A DNA stretch of 64,000 nt from Paramacrobiotus metropolitanus (taxonomy: Eukaryota > Tardigrada > Eutardigrada > Parachela > Macrobiotidae), in assembly GCF_019649055.1 (NCBI RefSeq), contig NW_026570222.1, forward strand, positions 2,852,001-2,916,000, in the 5' to 3' direction. Below, in pieces: positions 12,883-23,915 of this stretch; the first letter of the stretch is position 1, and each line of letters begins with the position of its first letter. Position numbers and translations under genes: made by a program. Below the pieces are notes generated by a model that saw only the letters and a list, made by a program, of their open reading frames with translations, searched no databases and was not told the origin of the DNA.

Positions 12883-15648
12883 ATGGAACTCTCATTAAAT
12901 ATTTTGATCCCAGCTGTAATAATCTTCCTGTTAAATTTCCTGAAATTCTGTTGTAGTGCAGGTATGGATCCACGTATTTTCACATGCTGCAGACGAATTA
13001 AATTTATTTACCATATCGATTTCTGCCAAAAGTTATTCATGGGTTGGTGCTTAAAATCTCACCAAGAGAATTCTTCTAGAATACTTAATTGCGTTTTTGC
13101 TGAGTTTTCTTAAATAGTTTCTGTTTTGTTAAGAACCAGTGCCTGTTAGTACAGTGCCTGTTTTATTTTCGGATTAAGAAACGTTATTTCTGATAAACGG
13201 TCTTGTAGGCTTACCTCCCATGGCAAGCCGATCTGTGAATGTCAACCCACAACTGGTGAAATGGCCGGGGAAAAGAGTGCCTTATTACATCGATGCGAGC
13301 TATCGTAAGACGAAAACAGATATTCAAATTTCGAACGAGCGTAACATAAAACTCGCAAATGCGAAGGTTGTTACTCTAGCAAAAGCCTAGTCTTACATAA
13401 CAAACAAATTCATTACGTAAGCATTCGGATTACACATCAGCATATGCCCCATTACACCGGTCAATGCATTCTGATTTTTAAACGGCGCAATCGCAGCTTC
13501 TCGTTTAATTTAAATAGCATCCAGTTCTGGAATTAATATAAGGTGCGCCAGGAGTACTGTGCCTGTTTTACGTACCATGAGTTTTTACTAAACTTATGTC
13601 TTTTGGAACTGTCTGTGGCATATTTCTGTTTGAACAGCTGCCAGTGTAAAGCAACTGATTCGGGATTCAGCCAAACAAGTTAGCGCGGATGTTAAAGGAT
13701 GTGTGACCTTTGTGGAAGTACCATCAACGGTCAAAGAATACAAAGTCTTTATAACGAACAGAAAACCAGATGGGTACATAAAAATTCAGTTGATATGTAC
13801 TGCCATTAAAACAGATCATAGATGTACATTATAAAAACAGTCAGAAAAGCATATTTAAAACTGCTGCTCTGGGTTCTTAATAGATTACTAAAGATTAGAA
13901 GGGAAAAGGGTTTGTTGTAATTGCATGTTGTACTACACCGTATAATATATAATCTCACTATCCAGATAATATTTCATCATACTCCGCATATGTACAAAAG
14001 ACAGCAGACAAGTAAATTGCAGCCCTAGATTATATTAGCGATGATTCAGAGCATCTTGCATATTGCGCTGAATCGGGGAATTCTGACCATTGTAGAACTC
14101 GTGCTACGCGGTGTTCCGCGTGGCCTGGTCTTTACGCCGACGCTCGGAAGCGAGGCCTTAAGGAACAGCGAGTCTTCGTCACAGATGGCCCCACCGGTTG
14201 CCAGGACGGTTCAAAACATTCCATCATGAAGTTTTTCGCGATCACCTTGGGCAAATTGAATGAACACCAACGGGCCGATCGGGATGAATATATTAAAGTG
14301 AATCACGCTAATATGCTTCAAGGTACGTTAAGACTGAGAATACCTATCTATGTAATTTATATAACTCTTATCTTTATATTCACACAATCTTACCGTCCAA
14401 AACGTAATTAATTTTGGTTTTTATGGATTCGTCAACGCGTGGTCAGTTTTAGTCAAGCTTAGTCTGAAAAAAATCCATATTTTCCTGACCAACTTATCCT
14501 GAATTTTAATTTTTTTTAAAACGTTCTGGTCAGAAAATTTTAGGAGTTGGTCTTAAGTATGGCGAAACGCTAGTGTAGTACGCTAGTGTAATATTTTAGT
14601 ATTCTGAAGCACAGTATGTAAAAAGTACATACGGTACTGTAACCATGGATATGGACCTGTAATTAAGTACACTTTGGTCAGTACAGTAATTAGGTAAGGG
14701 TTGATTTTTTAGTAATTCAATTTTTGAACTGCCGGACGAATGCAATAATAGTCCATAAATCAAACCTGACCTTTCCAAAATCAAACCTGACCTTTCCAAT
14801 ACACACGTGCCGAGCGCGAATGCGCGAGGCTTTCCTTGTAAGACTAAACTCTTCGAACATACTTCGTACTGCATTACGCGCGCTGTTGTGCGCCTCATCA
14901 GCACTCAAACAGTAACGTTACATCATATCTTCACTGAATCAGAACCTCTTAAAATCGACATTTAGTTACAAGCTCCTAATTTTATAAAAGATTTTTAAAT
15001 TTTTGTATAAATCATCATTCGATACTGCATGGTCAACGTCAATGATTTGCAGATCCCGAAGAAGCGTACCGCATTCACGAAAGCACAAGTGAAGTTAATT
15101 TTTATCCATATGATTACTGCTCCATTACGCACAACCAACCGGAAGAGTTCGCTAAACCCAAAACCGAGGCGTTTATCGTGAAGCACGAGCCAAAGTACAT
15201 TCCCAAATTAAACCATTTGAGCGAAATCGACTGTAAAGAAATTAGCGAAATGTATGACTGCGATCCCAACAAATGCGAAGCGAGTAAGAACCAACTGCCG
15301 GCTTAGTTTGCCTATATATTGAGGGCAAAATAACAGAAAGGCTAAAAGTGGTAGTTTTCAGTGAATTGCGAAGATCTGGATGGAGTTAGCCGAATTCCCA
15401 GCGAAGAAACGGAAGCAACGGAAGCAACGACAGCAGAAGTTGCGACGGAAGCCCCAACCACGGCCAAACCGACGGTGCCAACCACAACAGAGGAGGCGTT
15501 TCCTACAGAGCCCGAACCGGATATTCCGGCTGGCCCGACTGAAGATTATCCCGACACACCGGATGTCACACAGAAGCCGCCGTCGGCTAATGAGCCGCCA
15601 CTGGAGATTTCTGGATTCAAAAAGAAACTTCCAAAAAAATCAACATGA
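12883..15648 (+). CDS. Secreted astacin-fold protein with destroyed zinc site (pseudoprotease)
   Basis: Six exons (12883-12961, 13209-13304, 13638-13773, 14039-14322, 15053-15283, 15362-15648) close exactly to 370 aa. ATG 12883 starts a signal peptide (LIPAVIIFLLNFLKFCCSA). There is no recognisable astacin propeptide. The astacin (M12A) fold is evident from the entry motif VKWPGKRVPYYID, the CVTFVEV strand, the TGCQDGS loop and the conserved ADRDEYIKVNHANM block. However, where astacins have HExxHxxGxxH this protein reads KFFAITLGKLN, so all three zinc His and the catalytic Glu are replaced. The Met-turn SxMHY reads SITHN. The active-site region lies at 14226-14270. After the domain (end near CDPNKC) comes a Thr/Glu/Pro-rich, mucin-like tail of about 90 residues with a basic end. 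Likely a secreted or extracellular-matrix protein that binds without cutting; that role is inference. Confidence 0.8.
14758..14799. repeat. Two-copy tandem repeat, 21-bp unit
   Basis: Two identical 21-base units (AATCAAACCTGACCTTTCC plus AA) lie head-to-tail in intron 4 of the astacin-fold gene. Confidence 0.85.
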
Positions 15649-16270
15649 CGAATCATAAAAGAGTGAGATAACGGTTATTCAGGAACTAATAATTTACGAC
15701 CATCCATCATAAGTACCATCAACGCAACAGAAGTCGATGATGACCTTTATTTTCGTTTGCGTTTGACTAGAAACGGCGGTTGCCGAACCTGGTGTGGGAC
15801 TTAACGTAATGAGATGCAGTTGACTAATTTGGCTTTGCAACTACAAAAGTGTCCCTGCATTAAAAGCTTCGTTATACGTGAATGGATGCAATATTTATTT
15901 ATATTTATTGTTACGAGTAGGATTGAAAATTAGTTCCCACTGAATGTCGTTCGAAGTGTAGTATTAAAGTAGTGCGTAGTCAAGCTCACAGATGTAAATA
16001 ACCGACGCCCTCAAAACTTTCCAAATTTTATAATGCGCTTCTAAAAGACTATGACCTTTCCAAAGTACTACTTACAAGAATTTTTTCTTTTAAGGCCGTG
16101 TATAAGTAGAAAGTGACAGAACAGGTTTAGGTACATGTGATATCTGTACTCGTACCCAAGAGTTAACATTAGTCATCTTGCCTCCTTATTCACTATCGGA
16201 AAAAAATTTTGATCAGAATCGGCAAGTTATATTACGTTACAGCATGTATTTATAGTACGGTGCTGATTTC
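15649..16270. other. Tail-to-tail intergenic region
   Basis: 3' flanks of the astacin-fold gene (+) and the cysteine-rich gene (-). No further coding signal seen. Confidence 0.5.
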
Positions 16271-17221
16271 TTAACAGTACGGAGGCGGATAATTCATGTC
16301 AAAGGAAATCGGTCCAGTTGGAGCGCCAGTGGCAGAATTAACGCACCATGTCCCGCCATAACCAGTCTGCTTTGACTGCCATGAGCCGTCGTCTTTGCAC
16401 TGTGGCACGTAGTTATCGTTTCGCACAGGAACAGCTGTATTGAATATAAAAAAGTACAACGCATTTTAATTATATTACACCCTGTTAGTAAAATTACACA
16501 TTGGTAAATCATCATCAAACTCACAGTTCGAATCCAATACAACGACCTGTTTTCTGGCCACTTCACACGAACACTGGCCGATATTCTGAAACTGCTTGGT
16601 GTCTTTGGAATAGCGAATGCAAGCTGGACCGCAAAATCCGTAAATACAAGGCGGCTGTTCTGGTAACGAAAAGTTGAAGGGACCGGAGATTCCTTCGCTA
16701 TTTAAGCATATACGACCACCGGGCACCCAAACAGACTGGTTACATCTATACGTTCCATCGGCATTGCATGCCCGCTGGAAAACATCTTGTGCTATAAAAA
16801 ATTACCAGTTGCAAAGCGCAATAAAGACAGGTAACAGTTTTCTGTTATCACAGAATTAGGTAACGTTCATATCAGGTAACGTTCATATCAGGGAATGAAC
16901 GTTACCTCCTGAGCAAATCAGTTGCAGCAAGGCAGTATTATCCAGCGCACACTGGCAGAATCTCCGGAACTGATCCACAAAACGTCCGTTAGGAAGCGTG
17001 TAACTGTTTGTCCGGTTGCAGTTTTCTTGATCAGCCGGTGATTGTGTGGTGAAATCGCAAAAGGGAAACAATAAAGGTCTCCCAGTTGTTAATGGTGGTG
17101 TTGATGGAGTTTGAGATGCAACACCGACGATAATTAAGCAAATCATGAGTGGCAATTTTAACTGAAAATTGTATTTCAACATCCGTGCAAATATTACGCT
17201 AACACCCGTTGAAGATATCAT
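16271..17221 (-). CDS. Secreted cysteine-rich protein with a C-terminal thyroglobulin type-1-like domain
   Basis: Three exons on the minus strand (16906-17221, 16498-16791, 16271-16434) give 257 aa in frame. The 16498 donor was chosen because only it keeps the phase. Near the N-terminus is a hydrophobic signal (KLPLMICLIIVGVASQ), better started from the second or third ATG than from 17221. A Thr/Pro spacer follows, then many cysteines in pairs (FCDF, FCQCAL, CIYGFCGPACI, CSCEVA). The last exon resembles a thyroglobulin type-1 repeat: YVPQCKDDGSWQSKQTGYGG, TWCVNSATG, and a final YC at the stop. The usual CWC core reads TWC. Thyroglobulin-1 repeats often inhibit proteases or occur in matrix proteins; which applies here is unknown. 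The neighbouring secreted dead astacin may be coincidental. Confidence 0.65.
16859..16906. repeat. Two-copy direct repeat plus inverted copy
   Basis: GGTAACGTTCATATCA occurs twice in tandem (16859-16890). It is followed by a 12-base inverted copy ATGAACGTTACC ending at 16906. The inverted copy includes the 5' splice site of intron 1 of the minus-strand cysteine-rich gene. Confidence 0.85.
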
Positions 17222-17881
17222 TTTTCGCAGATGACAGACTGCGCTATAGTGCTCCTACTGGCAGAGTTGCAGTTAATGGCAGTTTCGTTATTAAAGGGCA
17301 CTAGTTGCATACAAAAGTGCAGTACTGGTACTCGTGATTACAAAATTAATAACAATTATTCACACTAACGCTGCTTAACTTGTTATTGATGGTAAAAAAA
17401 ACGAACAAGATGCCGGTACGGTGTGAAAGGTCAATGAGCCTGATAAACGGCCGACAGGTATCCCTGTTCCGGGTTGAATTTAAAGTTGAAAAAAATGAAT
17501 GTTTTTTTGGTAGATCTAGAATGCGTTTTTTGCCGCTTGAATGTAATCAGTGCACAAATAACCGCGAACAGCAGCAATAAGTACCAGCTATGTAATAAAG
17601 TGTTGACTTCTTTGTCGGGTGCAGCACAATATACTCTGTATACGTGTATGCAGGCTACGGCATTTATTGAATTATTGTTAAGTTCCAACCGGAAGCATGG
17701 CGTGCAAAAGAATTAAAACTTTTCGGCAAATACAGTAAGTCTTCAGCATCACCGATGACTATTTCCACCTGCCGAATCAGCAGCAGCTCGCTTCTATAGC
17801 AGTTGTACGAGAAATGAGATTTCATTTCGTAATTTATATTCATTTCGTATTTTAAAATCTCTACCATAATGTATTCGATAT
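17222..17881. other. Intergenic region, no gene seen
   Basis: Upstream flank of the cysteine-rich gene and downstream flank of the EF-hand gene, both on the minus strand. Open frames here lack exon context. Confidence 0.45.
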
Positions 17882-19160
17882 TTAACTAAAAGAATCAACG
17901 AGCCCTGAAAATTCATCAAAGTCAATATATCCATCGGCATTCTTGTCGGCAACTTTGATCATCTCTGTAATTTGCTCCTCGGTGAAATGCTGCTCCAGGC
18001 TTTTGAAAACACCTCGCAGTTCAGCTCGACTTATCCGACCATCGTCATTGTAGTCGAACACCTTGAATGCCCTCTCCAGTTCCGTCATGTGCAACATTTC
18101 TCCCATCTTGCTCCTCATGACGCCCAAAAATTCGCCAAAGTCAATTTTGCCGTTCTCTGTATAACCGAATTATGAAGATTACAATGGATTTAATGCATGT
18201 AGAAAGCAAATTGAATAATCAAAGAATTATCATTTCCAAAATTTTGTCATTTAATTTGTAGCCATACTGTCTGCATCGGCTTCGGCCATAAATATTTTTA
18301 GTTGTTCTATTGTTGGTCGGAATCCAAGTTTTTCCACGACTTCTTTCAACTCCCGAATGGTGATGTAGCGATCTCCTAATAATCGTACCCAAACGATTGC
18401 ATACAGCGATGATACAGGTAAAGATTTGGCGATCTCGTACAAAACGACCCCATCTATATAATCAGTTAATCACTACAAACGCTAATCCACATATCCATAT
18501 TCGTATGATAAATTTAGGTATACCGAAAAGCAAAAGAATTAGTAAGCCATCGTATTTTCAAAAATGAAGTCCTTAACAGGCAGTATGCAGTATTGCCTGA
18601 ATACGAATACAGAAATAAAATTCTTGCAATTATGTACAATATATCGTATACAATACAGGTATATTTGTACATAAATATGGTGGTTCAGCATGTAAATGCA
18701 ATAGTACTTATTGCCCAGTTTAAATTAAACAATTTTTAAAGTACCAAGCTTTAGTATCAGGCTTCAAGTTTTATTATCAGGTATCAAGAATTGTATCCAG
18801 TGTTTTCTATAAAATTCAAAGAACGTCATTAATATTTTAGTCTACAGAGTAAAATCCAAAGTCATCGATCATGCCGGTACCAGTACCAGCATTGCGAGTA
18901 GTGTACTGTACCAACAGTATAACACATTTGTTCGTCAGCTGTTGTTCACCGCCGAAATGTTTTGTGTTATGATTTTAGTAGTTACCATTGCGATCGAAGT
19001 GATCAAACGATTCTCTGAATTCGGCAATCTGTTTTTCTGATAGATCCACACATGCCGCAGCTTTCGTTTGTTTCATCCGGTTCGTCATTTTAAAACACCC
19101 AGCGAGCTTGTAGCTATCCAAAGATCCTTTCGAAGCAAAACAAGATCCAACCTGTCCCAT
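17882..19160 (-). CDS. Calmodulin-like protein with four EF-hands and a putative myristoyl/palmitoyl N-terminus
   Basis: Three exons (18986-19160, 18268-18375, 17882-18156) give 185 aa in frame. Four EF-hand loops are visible: DRNGDRYITIRE (Gly-6 replaced by Arg), DADKNGKIDFGE, DYNDDGRISRAE and DKNADGYIDFDE. All have Asp at position 1 and Glu at position 12, so all could bind calcium. The core is calmodulin/troponin C-like. Ahead of the first helix is an extra stretch of about 40 residues beginning MGQVGSCFAS, which fits the N-myristoylation pattern (Gly-2, Ser-6) followed by a palmitoylatable Cys-7; that suggests membrane anchoring. A shorter start at the Met of MKQTKAAACVDLSE would remove it. 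Function is otherwise that of a calcium sensor; the partner is unknown. Confidence 0.8.
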
Positions 19161-20481
19161 CCACGTCGGTAAATCGTAACAGAGCAGAATGCGACACCGT
19201 TGTATAAAAATTAATGTACTCGTATGATCTTAAAGCAGTGCAATACGGTATGATATACTTGTGTCCTCTCACGCGCGTCTGACGTGGATTACCGCTTATT
19301 AACACATACTCTAGGATCGATAGAAGACAGGAAAACAACTGAGCAGCCGCGTATTTTGCCGCTTAAGCGCGCGTTTTACGCAGATTATTTACCATAGGGT
19401 AAACCTATTTATTATCCACAATTCTGCACCATAGAATAAGTATGAAAATCTCACTTTCTGTCCTGCAGATACTAGTTTATTTTAAAACAGAAGTGGTTTG
19501 AAATTTTAAATCGTTTAACGGTAGAACTTCATAATGCGGTTCCAATGGTTCTAATGTAAAATGTAGGCACGGGAAGGTCGTTTATATCCTTATGCATCCA
19601 GTTTCGTTTTCGTAATAATCACGCTTACATAGAAGAAAGTGTCAACTCAAAGGCGCACTCTTCTTATATAAACAATTGCTCGTGAATGGATAAATTGTTT
19701 CAAGTTTTTAAAATAAGAATGTTTATTATCTTGCGACAGCATGGTTCCATGAAACTCACCGATCTCGAGTTGACGCCGGCGCGCATGTTTACGAATTAAA
19801 AACATACGATTCCGATTCATAAGCAGACAGGTTCACGTGTCGATCTTCTTCGTTTGCAACGACTAGCGAACAAATGGTTTAAAAAGCCTGTCCCAGAAAC
19901 ATTCCATATAAAAATTTAACGTTTTTAATTGGCTGTTGTGAAATGTTTCCATTAATGTCGATTTTAATGTTTTTGACAAGAATATTTGCGACATTTCCAC
20001 ACTTTCAGTCGATTCGGGTTATAAACGATGAAGTAAATACATATATTACTGTGCATATTACACGCACCCGCATCACTCGCTGGATGAGACCATATACAGA
20101 GTATATGGCTCATCCATGTGCCAAGCTTTTGGTGCTGCAATTTACAAGCGCCATTAAATACAAGATTAAAGATCAAGAAACAAATACAATAAGTACACTG
20201 TCAGATGTATAATTGTACATATAGTTTTTAATTTCAGTCACGACATAACGGCCAAAACAGGTATTGTAGTTAAGCGTGACCAGGATGGCAATTCGTATAA
20301 GAACTGCACCTCCAGGTAATTAAACCAACCGGCCATTATTTTATCACGCGTAAGCATATCAGAAATTAACCGCAGTGTTTCCAGCTAATCAAAGCGCAGA
20401 TTAATGAATAGCGCATAGTTAAACAGACCTGCATGCATGTTTGTAGCTTTTTTTATAAAATCGAGAGTGCTAAAAACTTAA
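19161..20481. other. Intergenic region, no firm gene
   Basis: Upstream flank of the EF-hand gene and downstream flank of the ARF gene. One plus-strand, exon-like segment at about 20239-20315 has plausible splice sites but no partner exons; see the findings. Confidence 0.4.
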
Positions 20482-21819
<1,338 letters not shown>

Positions 21820-23915
21820 TTTGGCAATTTCTTATATATCAGTTACAAAGTAAATAGAAATGTTAGTGGCAGCAAGAGCCAAACTTGGATTAAGGAATAT
21901 AAAAACTATGAATTTTGCCGGCGTCTACAGCGTACAAGATTTCAAGAACGGGGCAGAAGTGATAATTCCTTATGCATTACGTATTATTAGCTAGTAAGTA
22001 TACCATCTACTTAAATAAATCGCCCACAGTGTACAACCTGATCTAGAAATAATAGCGTAATAAAACTTGATAACTATGGTATAGATAACTTATGTTGTTG
22101 CTGACTTATATATGCGCAGCCTGACAGCAGTCGAGCAATGTGGCTCTTCCACATCACAGTTGACATCACTGGTCGTGCTCTAAAATACACGTGGAGATGG
22201 TGATTTGGAAGTTTCTGTGATGAAGGGACTTTAAGGACAAAGAAATACATAGCAAAATGACAGTCACAGACTCACAACATAGTCATAACTATAAGCAATC
22301 TCATCTACAATTTATCAACTTTAGTGCAACTTTACGTACGAGTACGAAATATAAATATCTATAATTATTGTGTTCATGTATTGTATGTTATCGATATCAG
22401 CTTATCACCTGTACTTCTTCACCACCTTAAAATAATCTGGCTTCGATACTGCACATGTACACGCAATAAGTACTGCACTGTACTATCGATACTGCAAATA
22501 GGTAACAGGTAGTTTTTGTTTGTCTAAAATAATTTTGTCGTTTACGTGCTTCAAGAACCTTCTTCATTATTGTAAGTAACTTGTTAGCGCTGTTGTGTCT
22601 CTGATCCCGGACTTCCGGTGATCGCTCATGTCAGTTTATTTGGTCATTCGGTTTGGTAGATCTTATGTTAGTCGACGTTGCAACCCCCTTGCATGGCACT
22701 GTGAAGACTGATCATCGCAGGACGACAAACTCAAAAAAATCAATTGGAATGATCTCTTTTGCCTAGAGACTCAACGACAGCGTAGGTATATACACCACAC
22801 TGTGCACTATTTCGGCTCGAATCCCGTGCTTCGTACCGAGAAAATGCATGCCTCGGCTTGTCGTAGCCCTGCCCCAGGCCTTTCTCATTGGTCTCATTTT
22901 AAAATGCACCAATCAGAAAGAGAATTTAATTCTCTATCGAATGGTGTATGGCTTATCCAGAGTACCACTACATTGAGCCACTATAAACGTTGTAGACCCA
23001 GTCGCACTATACAGAAGTTGCTGTTCTGTTGCATTTATCTTTTGAACTAGGACGATTTACCACAACTTTACCAAATCCACAAATTTGTAAACTCTATCAT
23101 CTTTCGATTTCATTCAGTTTTGGGATGAAAATCTCCCCGGGAAACTCCGGGTGTTGGAATAAGTGCGAACTGTGAAATCTGGTGTTTTGTACGTTAGGTT
23201 CCCTGGCAAACGGCATACTGATAAACTTGCATTCAGCATGTCTGCTTTGCTGAAACTGATAAAACTTGATACATACATTCAAAAATTTTGAGTTGTCTAG
23301 CTTGTTACATCTTTTAGAATTTTGGGAAGCCACAGAACATGAGCTAAAATCGTCTCTCACGATGATTAAGACATTAGGGCTACCGCACACGAGTTTCTGT
23401 GGCTGGCCCCATGCTTTAAGTATGCAGTGGAGATCGGCTCATATTCGGGCTGGCACGGCTAAAAATGCGGTTCCTCGTAGACGCTATTGTGGGACGTATA
23501 TTCCCATCATTCCTGCTTTTTGGAAAAGAAATCTTTTTCTTTCAGTTTATTCAAAAACACTAAAAAGTTTTAGATTTTTTTCTCTACAAAACAAGCCTAT
23601 GTGAAATACGACTGAGGCCATACAGAAAAAGTGGTTTTTCGCTGATAGAGTCTCTACTTTTGCCATTCCTTTATCGGTTTAGGTGGAGAGTGGATTCTAA
23701 ACCACTTAAAACCTTAAAACTTTTCAGATTTCTCATTGCTGTAGTAGCAACTAGGAAGTACGTATGATCTGATTCTTTATTGTTTTCGGCCATCGAAATA
23801 TGGAGTGATGATTGCTACCTCTCCTGGATTTAGATCTTGAGTGTGGACGCAAATGCTGTTTATGTTTGAATTGACTTCGAATTCTTTGGTTTTATTGCCA
23901 TAATCAGAATCTGAA
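21820..23915. other. Gene-poor stretch of 2.1 kb
   Basis: Lies between the divergently transcribed ARF and PPIL2 genes. Frames at 22802-23050, 23097-23390 and 23266-23604 are open but have no recognisable motifs, splice context or codon character. I see no RNA gene or transposon. Confidence 0.45.

Noticed and set aside
14041-14229. 62-codon frame starting at ATG 14041
   Set aside because: It is the wrong frame of astacin-fold exon 4; the frame that matches the family and joins both neighbours in phase is a different one.
22805-22840. CGGCTCGAATCCCG resembles a tRNA B box
   Set aside because: The flanks do not pair into a T-arm or acceptor stem, and no A box or anticodon arm is found upstream.
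23097-23604. Overlapping open frames on both strands
   Set aside because: No motif, splice context or codon bias; such lengths occur by chance in this composition.
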